From Stomoxys calcitrans (lineage: Eukaryota > Arthropoda > Insecta > Diptera > Muscidae): DNA of 64,000 nt. This document shows, in pieces, positions 11,929 through 24,595 of the stretch. Under the pieces are notes generated by a model, which saw only the letters and a program-made list of their open reading frames with translations, was not told the origin of the DNA and did no database searches. Within the stretch, counting starts at the first letter, position 1; the number at the start of each line of letters is the position of its first letter. Both the position numbers and the translations under genes were made by a program. The DNA lies in contig NC_081556.1 of assembly GCF_963082655.1 (NCBI RefSeq), positions 157,528,328 to 157,592,327 on the forward strand, given 5' to 3'.

Positions 11929-11961
<33 letters not shown>

Positions 11962-13090
11962 CCCTATTTTCACTCCTAGAGCCACTGCAAGCGCATTAAC
12001 TGACCCATTTTGCCAAAAGCTTATGCAACGCTTTCCTTGATAATTTCTGCAATGTCTGTAGAGTTTGCTCGAAATCGGTTCAGATTTAGATATAGCTCCC
12101 ATATATATGTTCGTCCGATTTGCAGTAATATTGCAGTAATATAATAATAATATAATAAACAATATAATCATTTGTTATTTGGCAGGAAGAATTTTCTCTT
12201 GATTCTCAACATTACTTGTGGATTTCACGAAAATCGGTTCAGATTTAGATATAGCTCTCATATATGTATCGTCCGATTTCAACTTCAGAGCAAGCTCATT
12301 TATTGACCCATCTTCCCAAATTTTGCTGAACGCTTTCCTCGACGACTGCCACAGTATCTGAGAAGTTTGCTCGAAGTCGGTTCAGATTAAGGTATATTTC
12401 CTATATATATCCGATTTTGAAAAATAACAATGCGATTTAATTTTTTTTAATTAGAGAAAATCTTGGATATAATGCAATTCGAAAAAAAAATCACTCACAA
12501 TACGATTTAAAAATTTTCATTTTAAAGCGGTTTGTGCGTCATCTTTTTCAATTTTTAAATGAAATAAATTTTATTTTTGTCATTAATAGGCAAAAGTTCA
12601 TTTATGCGTGCAACGGGAAATAATTTTTGAGAAAAAAAAAAACTAAAAAAGTTATTACCCTACTATATATCTGTATGTATCTCCCGTTTTCCACTCAGTG
12701 CCTTAGGAAGAGGAGTTAAAAACAGATTTTATCAATATTCTGCAGAACATCTTCTATGACATGTGCTATGTGTATGAAGTTTGATCGGTTTAGATTTAGA
12801 TAAATATAGCTCCCATACAGTTAAAAACAGATTTTATCAATATTCTGCAGAACATCTTCTTCTATGACATGTGCTATGTGTATGAAGTTTGATCGGTTTA
12901 GATTTAGATAAATATAGCTCCCATACATTTGTTTATAGGATTTGGACTAAAACGAGTATTGTAAGCAAACGTCAAAAAATTTCTCACAGGAATTCTCCCA
13001 TTACCTACTCTTTTGGTTACCGGTGAATTTCATAAAAATCGGTTGAAATTTATATATAGCTCCCATATAGATATGTATACATATCATCCC
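11560..13090 (+). repeat. Tandem-repeat element (family C), degenerate
   Basis: Units of roughly 150-170 bp share 'aaatcggttcagatttagat', 'atagctcccatatatatgtt' and 'cgtccgatttgcagtaata'. They include a short TA run near 11936-11958. The same family is seen at 62160-63090. No element termini can be defined here. Confidence 0.6.
12715..12927 (+). repeat. Recent tandem duplication of a 105-bp unit
   Basis: 12715-12819 and 12820-12927 are the same unit side by side. The only visible difference is an extra 'ttc' in the second copy, so the duplication is much younger than the family C array around it. Confidence 0.9.
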
Positions 13091-13779
13091 ATATAGGTAG
13101 GTGTGTATTATATTGACGGCAACCCTTCTTTTTTCCTTTTTTTGTTTTGCTTTCCCTTGATTATTTTAGGTACAATAGAAGAGTGAACATTTTCCGTAAA
13201 GAACAGTCTTATGTTTGCTAACACAGCAGTCATGTCTGTTGAGCAAAAAGTGGAAAAAATCTGCCATTTATTATATTAAAGGACCCCACACCAATAAGCC
13301 GGGAGCTGCATGGTACTGGAAATTTGCACGTTATACGTTTAATAATGGCAGACTTAGAAGGTTGATATTTATGAAATTTGCTAAAGCAAATACAACCAAT
13401 TAAATTCATCCGAATCCATGCGAAACAACTTTTGCTTTCAAGCAAATGAAATGAAGTCGTAAAAATGTGAGTTTTGCCAATGAAATGATGGCAACGAATT
13501 AATGCCTCAATAATCGCTTTCCCTCTAAATGAGGATTTCTGTCTCAATCCATCTCTTTTTTGATGATGGTTGTTTCTCTTAATTCAGCCAATAATGCAAC
13601 AATATAAACTAAATGTTTATTTTTATTTCTTCTTAAATGATGGGTTTCAGCCTATTTTTCAGCACACGAAATTCGTAATTAACGTGAATTTCATTGTCTA
13701 TTGTTTTCCCTCAAAAACAAACAAGAAGGAAAAAAATGATTTTAATTAAACCCCCTTGCCCCGCGTCTTAGCCACCACA

Positions 13780-14194
13780 CACCAGAGTTCAAAACAGTTC
13801 ATCTCAATTGAGACAAACGCGTCTGCGTGCTAGCAAAGTTCATTTGGTAGCAGCTTGCGCTTGATAGTGAAGTGTTTTGGTTTGTTGCGCATGCGTGCAA
13901 TTAAACAGTGTTGTAATTTATGCGTAATTCGAGTTTTGCATTGGTGGCCTCCTCCCTTCTCTTGCTTGCAAGTTTATTTTGAATGTTGCCTTGGCGTCCA
14001 GGGGCGTTGACTAACTTTAAATAACAATACAAAAAATAAATCGTATAAATATTTATAAGAAATCATTATAATTATTGACCGGAAATAAAGAAAAACACAA
14101 AAGCCAACAAACCAAAGCGTTATTAAATAACACCCGCCGTTATATACACGTATTTATAAATATACGATACGTATTAGATTCTACGTTATCTCGC
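13780..14194 (+). other. Candidate non-coding first exon with strong splice donor
   Basis: This unique stretch has the A-rich, CAA/AAC-rich style of insect 5' UTRs (for example acacaaaagccaacaaacc) and ends at a strong donor, CTCGC|GTAAGTATAT, at 14194/14195. It holds no long open frame. It may be the first exon of a plus-strand gene whose coding exons lie beyond the window. The start position is a guess. Confidence 0.25.
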
Positions 14195-14616
14195 GTAAGT
14201 ATATAACGACTAATTAGGAGAAATCGCAATTTTTTTAATTAATGCAATAATTGTATTGAAGTATTTGATGCAATGGAGAATTATATGTAACATTTATGTC
14301 GAAAATAAAAATGTAGAATTCGTTTTATATGCATATAATAATTAAAACTATTCCACTTGGTGAATTGTTGTACAATGCTGCTTTAACATAGTTGTAGATA
14401 ATTATGTCTTGTGAAACTAGAAAATGTTTAAATTATTATAAAATTTCCCTATTTTGAATAACCTTATTGACGAGTTAAAACAAAACTATTCATAAATGTG
14501 TGTGAAAGCAGCAGTTTGAATTCAAATATATTTCCGCAATTTTATAAATAGATAGTGAATAATTTTTACGTTAAAATTTTCAAACTTTAGTTTTCCTTTT
14601 TTTAACGTAGGATTTA

Positions 14617-15192
14617 TGAGGGTTGCCTTTTATATATGGGGATTGGACAACCCTTGTGTTGCAATCTGCCAACTGACAGCTCTATCGTAAAGCTTGAGCT
14701 TAAGGTTATACGTACTCAGAACGTTTTGACATACAAGCGCTATTTGGAATTAAATCGTAAACATTTTCGTACCATTATTTTTTACAACTTTCAACGTGGC
14801 TTAACTCAATAACAGTGCATCGATGAACTTAACTCAATTTTTGACGATGAAGCTCCAAAGACCAGTGTTTATAAATGGTATGGTGAATTCGACCGAGGTG
14901 GTAATTCTCTCCAAGTCGAATTTCGCGAAGGTCATCCAAATTCAGTTATTGTTTCAAAAACCATTGATTCCAAGATCGTCATGAGACTTATCGTGAGATT
15001 GCGGTTGATGGTTTCAGAATTTTTGTTTTGGAGATACATCGATCAGAGTGTGCAAAAGTGCTTCGACAATTGGTTCAAACGCATGCAAAAGTGTATAGAA
15101 TGGGGAATATTTTGAAAAACAATTAAGCGATTTTCCATCATTGATATTTGTTTTTGTGTTCTCTAATCCAGAAATATAAAAGGCAACCCTCG
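14617..15192 (+). mobile_element. mariner (irritans-type) element, internally deleted
   Basis: The ends are inverted repeats (gagggttgccttttata on the left, its complement on the right) flanked by TA target duplications at 14615-14616 and 15193-15194. Near 14805-14970 it reads like the mariner N-terminus, with CIDELNSIFDDEAP, VYKWYGEFDRG and EFREGHP in broken frames. It then jumps to the C-terminus at about 15043-15120 (CFDNWFKRMQKC, GEYFEKQ). The catalytic middle is missing: 576 bp against about 1.3 kb for an intact member. It cannot make a transposase. Confidence 0.9.
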
Positions 15193-15339
15193 TATTCGAT
15201 TTGTTTATAATCACAAATATGAATTTTTAGTTGCCTTGGATATGAAAATTTAGCCAGGGGGAATCTTTGGGTCCCGACCACCTCTAATACATACATTGTA
15301 CTATATGTTTTATTCGAAATAATTAAATTATTAGTTTAA

Positions 15340-15620
15340 ACCGCACCAAACTGTGACTTTTTCTGGATGCATTAGTAGCTCTTGCAATGCTTCTGGCTGA
15401 TCTTCACTCAAATCCACAATTCTGCTTTTTTACGTACCCATTGAGCCAATAATGAGCTTCGTCGTAAAATGGAAGAAACGCGCGATGAACTTTTTAACAG
15501 AGCACGCATTTTGATAATAAAATTCAATAATTTGCAAGCGTTGTTCGTTTGTAAGACGATTAGCGGTTAAGATGTTATTCAGCGAAACAAAACACGAAAC
15601 GTGCGTGAGCTGTTTAAACC
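15340..15620 (-). mobile_element. Deleted IS630/mariner-superfamily transposon (DUF4817 type), pseudogene
   Basis: The minus strand encodes broken pieces of an insect transposase: a short N-terminal HTH segment (EQRLQII-like near 15540-15570) and then the DDE-domain segment with 'DLSEDQPEALQELLMHPEK' and TVWCGL near 15345-15440. About 60 nt link the N-terminal part directly to the catalytic part, so most of the coding region is gone. The copy at 63.7 kb has the same arrangement. Confidence 0.75.
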
Positions 15621-15894
15621 ACTGTTGCCAGAAAGATAATAACTAAAAAATCTTCCATTAGAATGTTCATTAGAAAATTTGCATTTGCAAACATCCACTA
15701 ATATAAACATTTTGAATAGCCTACTGGTCAGCATATCAGTCACGAAACTTCCATAAATCTACCTTTGCTCACATTTATGGTTTTAATGGACTATGCTGCT
15801 TTGTTGCCGTTGTCGTACTCACTCATGAAAAATCCTTATATCTGCCTGTGCCAACATTTTTTTTTGCCATTTTGGGCTACCTACATAGAAAAAA

Positions 15895-16265
15895 AATCGG
15901 TTGATCCATTAAATTTTTTGATTGAAACTATCAGTTTCGGCTGCCATGGTAATGCTATAGATTTGTCAAAATGTGGGAATTATTTCATAATTTAAAATTT
16001 TTTTACGATTTATTAAAAAATTATTGAATTAATTAATTTTTTAATTAAAAAATTACAATTACGATTGTGAATGGAAATTAATAATTAAAATATTAATTGA
16101 ATCAATTAATTTTTCCATTGAAATTGACAAAAATTTCACACGATTGTAATTGAAAAAGAAAATGTATTCAATTAAAAAATGATTGAATCAATTAGTTTTT
16201 TAATTAAAAACGATTTTATTTTCAATTTAATTTTTAATTGAACATTTTTTGGCGATTTTTTTTTC
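15895..16265. repeat. AT-rich minisatellite, third block
   Basis: Units alternate 'ttaattaaaaaattac', 'attgtaattgaaaa' and 'attgaatcaattaatttttt', matching the blocks at 9.2 and 10.4 kb. The flank 15640-15890 shows no gene. Confidence 0.7.
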
Positions 16266-17258
16266 GTTTGCCACAGCAATATTTGTTCTTTCGTTTTTTG
16301 CTGGTAATGCCAAGTGTTGGTAATTTTGCAGGGATACCAAACGTTATCGGACGAAAGAAGCTTTTGAAATTTGTAGTAAACAGCTGAGGGGAGACTTATA
16401 AAGGATAGGTTCTGAAAGAATCTATATCTACACGCTCTCAGTATTCGATGTTACCATATTGATCTCAACATGCTTTTTTTTTTTGTAAAATTTCCAGGCC
16501 TCGGTTTCCTCACAAGACAGAAAAGGCTATAATCTTCTTCTCGTTCTTTCCAGAACCTTTCCATCGCACTTCGTGTTGCTACACTCAATACAAAGTTCAG
16601 CTAAACTTAAAGAATTTGTCCTTGATCTATGGATCCAAATAAAGAACTTATCATCTTTACTTTTAAATTTTCAATACTTAAAGACGCTTCTATTTGCAAG
16701 GCATTTATGTGTCTTTAACTGAGGTACCCTATTGTTCTTGTCACAAAGTCAGTTTCCTTACTTTCAATGATATTTTGAACTTAATTTTAGATTTATTCAT
16801 TAATAACAAGACGCAAAGTTAAGGATCCATTAATCTACCATTTAAAATAAAAAATCCTTAATATTAAGAAAAATATCTTTCACCAAAGGAAATGTTTCCT
16901 TAAAAAGTTGGAAGTTTAAGTTTTTTTATCTTTGGCTTGAATTTTAAAATTAAGCCAACAATGTTTTCAGAGTAGATAAATAAAACCTCCGTCATTTAGT
17001 GGGTATAAAAACTTAGAATATCTACTACACTCTTGAACTATTGATTTGAGCAGTATGACATTTGTAGACGAAGGCTAGGCTTTCAGTAACAGGATGTTGT
17101 TGCTCTAGTAAAAGAAATTTAGAATTCGAAGGATCGATTTTTGCGTTCATGAATAAATTTGCAAAACCCATATCTCGCGCAGCTCGAATTTCATAAAAAA
17201 ATATTATTTCAAGGGTTTTTAGAATTCTTGGCAATGTCAGGAACATTAAAGTTTTATG
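16266..17258. other. Non-coding stretch, nothing recognised
   Basis: Unique or unrecognised AT-rich DNA. There is a weak polypyrimidine stretch near 16490-16580 but no supported exon. Confidence 0.35.
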
Positions 17259-17615
17259 CTGAGTTTACATGGCACATCTGATGTATGGTCATTCTTATAG
17301 CATTGGTGAAAACAAAGGTATATTCGTCACATGTACACATAACCATCAGTCATGGCTGAAAAATCAAAATCATTTGATTTTTTTTTTTCGATGAATGACG
17401 TCTATCGATTACCGTTTACATAGAAATGTGTAATCATTAATTGACAGATATTGAAAAACACCTTCTGTAACAAGTGAGTTAAGAAATGAGAAGTAAAGTA
17501 TGAAAAATTAAATAAAATCAAAGAAAAGAAAAAATCGATGTACCGTTTTAGGCAAAGACTGTAATCAACACGTACATACGATGACTACGATCATGATGTG
17601 CCATGTAAACCCTGC
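17259..17615. mobile_element. MITE of about 357 bp with inverted terminal repeats
   Basis: gctgagtttacatggcacatc at the left end is mirrored by gatgtgccatgtaaaccctgc at 17595-17615, a near-perfect 20-bp inverted repeat. The interior is non-coding. The superfamily is not identified. Confidence 0.8.
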
Positions 17616-17622
17616 TTAAGAC

Positions 17623-17736
17623 CTTTATTCACAAAACTTTATGAAAACTTAAAATAGTTTTATTTGACAGTTCTACAAAGGAAATATATCAAATAAACCT
17701 ATTTCAAATCTACATTAAGTTTTGTAAATAAGGCTG
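17623..17736. mobile_element. Short MITE of about 115 bp, family shared with 30.9 kb
   Basis: Terminal motifs 'ttattcacaaaacttta' and 'taagttttgtaaataa' form an inverted repeat. An inverted second copy with the same interior (gacagttctacaaaggaaa versus its complement) lies at 30903-30998. It abuts the preceding MITE almost directly. Confidence 0.7.
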
Positions 17737-17739
17737 TAA

Positions 17740-19224
17740 AATTAATAACAAAACATTACCTAAAAAATTGTTATTTAGCAATAACACCCTATTTGGTGTA
17801 GGCTATTAAATGATCGACCTGATTAAAATTGTTTATTTGGTGTATCCCCCAATAAAGGCTGAATTGAAGAATGTTTTCCTCTTATATTCACATATGGAAC
17901 GCATATTCATATTAAATGTCTGTTCTTTCTTTTTTTATCATTATGGTTATTTATAAACCACAAGTATTGATTAATGTAAAGCAATCAATTGCCAAGTTAT
18001 ATCTTACCATTGAAGCTGATTTTTGTTTGGCAAACGCCCGATGGGCATCCGATATTGGTTCACTAACCACACTCCCGGTATCCATAGCGCCAAAAGAGAG
18101 ATCTGCAAATGAAGAGTAAATAAAATACCACCATCAACAAATGTTTGCAAATTACAAGTTGCTAAGATTCTAAGCAGACAGTCAGGCTGAGGGTAATACG
18201 TAAAATTATACAATATGCCGCCATTGAAGATGAGCCCGAAGACCAGGGCCATGAACCGAACTCTAGAGTTTCAAATCGTAATTCTTGGCTAGGCAGATGA
18301 TAATCTAGAACAGCTAAATGCATTTGTATCTGCATCATGCCATGGAAATGTCCATGGGCATACTACCAATTACATAATACATATAACAGCACCATGCCTT
18401 ACGGTTGGCATCTTTCCATGCGATTATTTATTATTAGTTTCTCATGCCATGGGGGAAATGTTCACACAAGTTTATAAAACCAAATGCACTTGTTTCCTTT
18501 CCAAAACGTAATGTTGCCACTGGATTTTGTCTTACACCCTCTGTCCGCCAGGCGCATGAAGCATAAAGAAAGTTCAACAATTCCCATCACTTGGAAGTGA
18601 GTGCTGGCCAACATCAGCAGCTACGATGTTATTTTAATGCATACCACAAATGTGTCATGCCACACTGTATTTCAACTCGTTGCCACTTCTTAGAGTTAAT
18701 TTATGACTGTTGAAGGGTCTTTTAGATGTTCCTATCCAAACCTTATCTTCCATGGTTCATCTTTGTAGTCCGTCTAGCCCATTGTTTGTTATTGTTGCGG
18801 CTTGAAAAGAGCATTAGCTCGTTCTAAGCCACTGAACTGTAACCAGCATTGGTTTAAAGCGAGCAACGCTTGTTTTTTTGTTTATTACTCTACACAGTTG
18901 TTGGCCTAGGCTATTTTCTTCATTTTTATTTTGCTTCAGCTCCCCTTCAATGAAATTTGTTTGCTTTCGACGCTCATTTAGTGGGACCGCACTGCGCAAG
19001 TACTACACAACTCGGGTTTGCACAACAACCTGTGCGCCGGTTTCTTTGTTTTTGTGCTTGTTTTTTGTGATTACTTTATAACAATTAAAAAATTAAAACA
19101 ATTACCGCAGAAATACAAGTTTTATTTTGAATGAAACATTCGTCGTGAAGACATGATTTATAGCGCAGACGATTAACATGTGACCTTTACCCAATAGCAC
19201 CAAAGATTCGGGGAGAACAGTTAA
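17740..19224. other. Unique non-coding region
   Basis: About 1.5 kb without recognisable repeats. It has several palindromic short motifs such as ccatggaaatgtccatgg near 18341 and many CATGCC repeats. This texture fits intronic regulatory DNA, but no gene is supported. Confidence 0.4.
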
Positions 19225-19870
19225 AAGAAAAAGGAATAAACAGTTTTGAACGACCCCATAAAGTATATTCTTGATGATCTTGACATTCTGAGTAGATCTA
19301 GCCATGTCTCTCAGTCTGTGGCAAACACGATAGCGGTCGAACGCGTAAAGCAAGCCGCTTGAAATTTTGCGCAGATACTTCTTATTGATGTCGGTCGATG
19401 GGGATTGCAAATGGCTCGTATCGGTTTAGATTTGGATATAGCTCCCATATAAACCGAATTCTTGATTTGACAATTTGAGCCCCTGGACGCGGCAATTATT
19501 ATCCGATATGGCTGAAACTTTGCGTGGAATGTTTTGTAATGCTTTCCAACAATCGTGTCAAGTACGGTCCAAATTAGTTAATAGCCTCATATAGCTCCCA
19601 TATAAGCCGATCACCCTTAGAAGCCGCAGTTGTTGTCCGATTGAGCTGAAATTTTGCACGTAGTGTTCTGTTTCGCCTTTTAACAATAGTGCAAAGTATA
19701 GTCGGAATCGGTCTATATTCTGATATAGGTCCCATATGAACCGATCTCCCAATTTGGCTTCTTGAGCCCCTAGAAGCCGCAATTGTTGTCCGATTGGGCT
19801 GAAATTTTGCATGAGTGTATCGTTACAACTTCCAACAATCGTACCAAGTATGGTCCATATCGTTTGATAA
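19225..19870 (+). mobile_element. Helentron-like minisatellite element, ends missing
   Basis: The left-body signature (ccccataaagtatattcttg, then tctagccatgtc) leads into three degenerate units with 'atagctcccatataaaccg' and 'tgagcccctagaagccgc'. Neither terminus is preserved. Confidence 0.65.
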
Positions 19871-21120
19871 TTTTAAAATTTTGCCTGATTTTGTAGAGAT
19901 TTGGTATGTTGACATTTTTAGTAGAATCCACACTAAAAAATTTTGAACCTCATCACTAGTTAAAATGAACTATATTTGGGAAATATTGAACATCCTATGG
20001 CACTAAAGATTTATATGCTCGCTACGAGTTCAATAATTTAATAACAGCTACGAAATTGTTTTTACAGAGTATTAGTTCACTTTAAACTTCCCACAGGTAA
20101 AATATGAACTAACGAGCATTGAAACTGAGAGGTAAGTAAAATTATTGAAAAAAAATCACTATTTCCAAACTTTTCGAAACATCCATTTGGAGATTGGCGG
20201 GCACATCTTAATTACATAACCGATTCAGTTCCACCTAACTCCCATCCCCACGCTATCAATTACTCAGCTGTTTTGAAGAAGACAAATTTAGTATGAAACA
20301 TTGCAATTATAAATTAAATAAAACTTTACCTGTAAAATATATTTGGACAATGCCACAGTCGGCTAAATCAATTTTAGTACAGCACTAACTAACATTTATT
20401 ACATTATGCATCAAAATTTTGCAAATGTCGCCCCAACCCTCTCATAGCGTCACACTTTTTGCATTTTCAATCGAAAATGTTCATATGTCACATCCTCGTC
20501 TTGGTATGAAGAACTTTTTATTCTTCTTCGGTTCAAACAAAATTTGCTTGAATGATAGCCGCTGATTATAAGTGCGATATTCTCAACCGTAGACTTGTCA
20601 CAGTGTAAGAAATGCAACATTTTTCCACTCTCTGTAGGCAACACCATTACAAACGAACACTACACCCGGTGGTGAGGTTACATTTTTTTAAACAAACGAA
20701 CACAAAATTCCTTTTAAGTGCAACATGCCGAAAAATGCTATCCTTTTTTACACAATCGAAATCACCATTAGTAAAATAGTTCTTAAACTTTGTGTCTTAG
20801 TATTATTAAAGACAAAAGCCAATCAATTAAGAACAAAAACTATTGGTGATGATTATTAAATTGACCAAGGGAAATGAGATGCAGTAAGCAAGCAAAAATT
20901 GAAGCGAAAGGTCATGTCCGTTAATATATGACAAATTTAATTTAGATAAGATCCTTATTTGGAAGTAGTGTTTCTTAAAAAAAATATATCTTTTTTTATC
21001 CTTCACCATATGAAACATCTCGAAATATTTGTAACCCCTCAAATATCGATCTAAAACTCTGTAAAGTTTTTATTCTATTTATTTATTACAACAAAATAAT
21101 TACAGCTAGTATTATGATGT
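19871..21120. other. Non-coding stretch, nothing recognised
   Basis: AT-rich DNA with short open frames of up to about 71 codons, none with protein-like composition or splice support. 19930-20160 carries small repeated 'gaactaatactc' themes and may be an old MITE. Confidence 0.35.
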
Positions 21121-21134
21121 ATTCTTATTTGAAT

Positions 21135-22000
21135 GAAAGAGAACTGGTAGTAATTTCCAAGAAAACCTATTCGCAACTGATTAGTCTATCAAGAGGAGTA
21201 CCGCAGCTGCCTGTTTTAGGTCCATTACTCTTCTCCCTGTACATTAATGACATAGTCGAGGTGCCAAGTGGATGTGATATTTATATGTAAGCTGATGATG
21301 TTCAGCAATGCTTCTCATGCAATATTTCCGATACTTTTCCATGCATTCAGAACATCAACCAAAATAAGATAAGAATAAGCCAATGGAATAAGACAAATGG
21401 TTTTCATTTAAATCCCAATAAAATAAGTGCATGGTTATATCCAGGAACAGACACGATAGCAATAGTCTCCAATCAATGAGGATAAATTATTGTGATATTG
21501 AGTATACTCCATTTGCGAGGAATTAAGGGGTCATTTTCGAAAATAACCTGTCATGGAATAGACATATTGACAACACTATTGGTACAGTGTACGGAATGCT
21601 CCATTCCCTAAGGTCCGTTAAATTTTTTATACATTTAGAGATTCGAAATATGATTGCTAAGGATTACTTGTTGTCAAGGCTTCTATACTGTTGCGAGATT
21701 TATGCTAATTATGACTCTGAACATGTGAGGAAATAACGAACTGCTACAAATGACATTACCAGATTTATATACGGGGTGAATTGATCTCAAAGAATTTCGC
21801 CATACGTGAAACAATTGTTTGGTATGCCTTTAAATAGATTGCAAGACTTCCAATTTCTTCACAAAATAATTTGTCATGCTAAGCCGAAATACCTTTTTGA
21901 AAGATTGTTATTCTACCGGTCATTGCGCATAAAGTGTATTAACCAAATTAAGAACCACATAGTTTCAGATAGTTAGTTGTTTATACATTTGTTAGTAAAA
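21135..22000 (+). pseudogene. Non-LTR retrotransposon reverse transcriptase, decayed
   Basis: Broken frames read through reverse-transcriptase landmarks: SRGVPQ..VLGPLLFSLYINDI near 21190-21260, then a DIYM-stop-ADDVQ block near 21275-21305 where YADD should be. Thumb-like text follows (QWNKTNGFHLNPNKI) with a distal NDITRFIYGV and SPYVKQLFGMPLNRLQDF. Many stops and frameshifts are present, and ORF1, the endonuclease and clear ends are missing. The style fits the jockey/I group of LINE-like elements; the exact clade is uncertain. Confidence 0.75.
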
Positions 22001-22009
22001 TATTAAATA

Positions 22010-23178
22010 CTAAAGAAGTTTAAAGAACTTGCAGATGCAATTCATTGTGAAGCGTATACAAGATTCGTCCCGGTCAAACTTTACGCGCCTTTAGTGGTTA
22101 ATAATCCATTTTGTGTGTGTAATAAATTGCAACTTCCTAACACTGATGTTTATACTGTCACCGACAGTGCAATGCAAATGTTCTTCAAACCTGTCAAGTC
22201 GACAAACGTTTTCTCACGCTTAAATTCAAAACGGTTTAAGGGGCTAAGTGTAAATAAGTATGTTCTGGTAATGTTTTCTTTTTGCTGCACACGGTGAAGT
22301 CTTATACCAAAAACTAAAAAAGTATGCGTTAGTAGCACACTGTTAAACATCACCAATTGTTGCAAAGTACCCATACCCGTATAATTTCCATCTTCACAAC
22401 TGTTGGAGAAAAAGAAGTTATTCTTGTTTGCCTGCAAGCATTTCATGGACTAACCTATCAAAGATCAAAATTCAAATCTCTTCCTAATGTATTTCGTATT
22501 CCGTATCCCGTTTTAATGAGCAAGAGAGGGATGCATGGTTAGATATTCGAAGAAAACACACAAAGGAAACATTTAATGAACCAAATTGTCAAACACAGTT
22601 TAGCATTGGCTTTGGGAAGAGTTTCCTGATTAGCCACAAAGAAGAGCTAGTAACTGTGATTACGGTTAGTAGACGGCGGTGTTGTGGATATGTTGGGTAA
22701 AAAAGTTGTTTTGAATATCTGTGCCAAACAGGTACAACTTGCAGCACAGCAGACAAAAATAAAAAGCTTTACAATGAAATGCAATTAATTTATATTTTCT
22801 ATAACATGGAAGTAACGCAACACCTCACTAGGATACTAAAAGTGTAAGATCAGATGATCCAATACCTACGAGGTGTGATCAACAGAAAATACTAATTTTT
22901 ATATTTTCTTAACTACGTTTATTCGACTAATGTTTTCTTAGGGGCGCCACTCACATGTAGTTCTCACTAATTTGTTTTATGAGATTTTAATAAATTTTGG
23001 TTTACCCACCGCTAGAATGCACGTGAGCGAGATAAACTTGTACAAATCACATGCTAAGGAGATACAATATTGGCACAAATCGTTCGCGTACTCGCATACA
23101 TGTATAAACTTTTTAATGGAAGTCATTTAGTTCCTTTTTTGCCAACAGAATAATTTCAATTTAAAGACTTTAAAACTT
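22010..23178. other. Non-coding stretch
   Basis: No supported gene. Part of 22010-22560 may be more of the decayed retroelement, because a few short frames continue, but I cannot show it. Confidence 0.3.
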
Positions 23179-23179
23179 A

Positions 23180-23640
23180 ACAAGTAAAAGCGTGCTAAGT
23201 TCGGCCGGGCGGAATCTAGGGAACCCACCACCATGAAATCTGCTAAAAATTTATATAAACTAAATTTAGTCGAATGGCAAATCGGAAAAAAATTGTGACT
23301 TCCAGGAGCTTAAGAATTCAAATCGGGAGATCGATTTATATGGGAGCTATATCAGGTTACAGACCGATTTGGACCGTGCTTGACACATATGTGGGAGGTC
23401 ACAGCAGAGTGTTATGTGCAAAATTACAGCCAAATCGGATGAAAATTGCGGCTTCCAGGGGCTCAAGAAGTCAAATCGGGAGATCGGTTTATATGGAAGC
23501 TATATCCAAATCTGCAGCGATATGGCCCATTTGTAATTCCCAACGACCTACATCATGATTAAATATCTGTGCAAAATTTCTATCGGCTAGCTCTGCGGAC
23601 GGACGGGCATGGCTAGTTCGACTCAGAACATCAAGACGAT
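23180..23640 (-). mobile_element. Helentron-like minisatellite element, minus orientation, truncated
   Basis: It starts at the family's hairpin terminus read backwards (acaagtaaaagcgtgctaag then ttcggccgggcgga) and contains about two units with 'ttatatgggagctatatcag'. It stops abruptly where the family B repeat begins, so one element interrupts or truncates the other. Confidence 0.75.
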
Positions 23641-23644
23641 CAAG

Positions 23645-24100
23645 AAAATATGATCCCCTAACACTTGGTCCGACAATTGGATATCAGATACGTCTTCTTA
23701 TCCTGAATACCTTTCATTTAATTCCCATATTGTCGTGATGGGTTTAAATATATATTTGGTAGATTTTGGGGGTGGGGCGGCCCCCCAAGGTACCCCATAC
23801 GAAATTTGGATACCAAATTTTTATTTTTAGGTTACTATAAGAGAGCACACAAAATTTCGCTTAAATCGCACCACCCACCACCGAGGTCTGGTGTTTCTGA
23901 AAATTAGGGTAAGGGGGAGGATCCGCTCTCCCTTCAGATATCAAAAAATATAGTACCCTATTTTCACCACGGGATCATTATGCACCATCAGTGAAAATTT
24001 TCATGAAAATCGGTTCAGCCGTTTTTGAGTTTATAGGAACACACAAACAAACAAACCGACAAACAAACACAAATTGATTTTTATATAAAATATGTATTCA
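23645..24100 (+). mobile_element. Family B tandem-repeat element, 3' end
   Basis: One unit (ttggatatcagatacg, tttgggggtggggcggcc) is followed by the family's unique tail: gagagcacacaaaatttcgc, ggttcagccgtttttgag, then an ACAAACAAAC stretch near 24046-24070. The same tail closes the copy at 60.7 kb. Confidence 0.7.
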
Positions 24101-24595
24101 TTAACCATTATTTTTTAATAATAAATAAATGTGTATTGACATGACCATCATTTGGCAATAAGGTATTTAAGTAATTACTACATATTTGTTTCTACAGCTA
24201 AAATTTTGCATTTTAGCCACAACTGATTGTTTTATGTTTTTCAAGGGAAGGATTCGTTATTTTCCATTAAAGTTTTCGCTGTACTAGGCTCCTCATTTCG
24301 TAATTTCTCGATATTAATATTGAAATAGCGAATTTTTACAGTTTTAATTAATTAAGGTTAAAACGCAGGTTTCGGGCTCAAATTCACATTTTTGGCCAAA
24401 TTTGCAAAGTTGTGTGTTTTTTAATATTCTATAATATTTCTTTTCGTATACGTATTCGAAATCTTGGAGAAACCTGAAATCTTGAGCAGTTCTCACTGAG
24501 CACTTAAGAAAAAATTAAAAAAAAAAATCTTTTCCGCTATTTTCCACATTTATTGTATTTTTTTCCAATTTGCTAATACTTTGCTTTGCAATATT

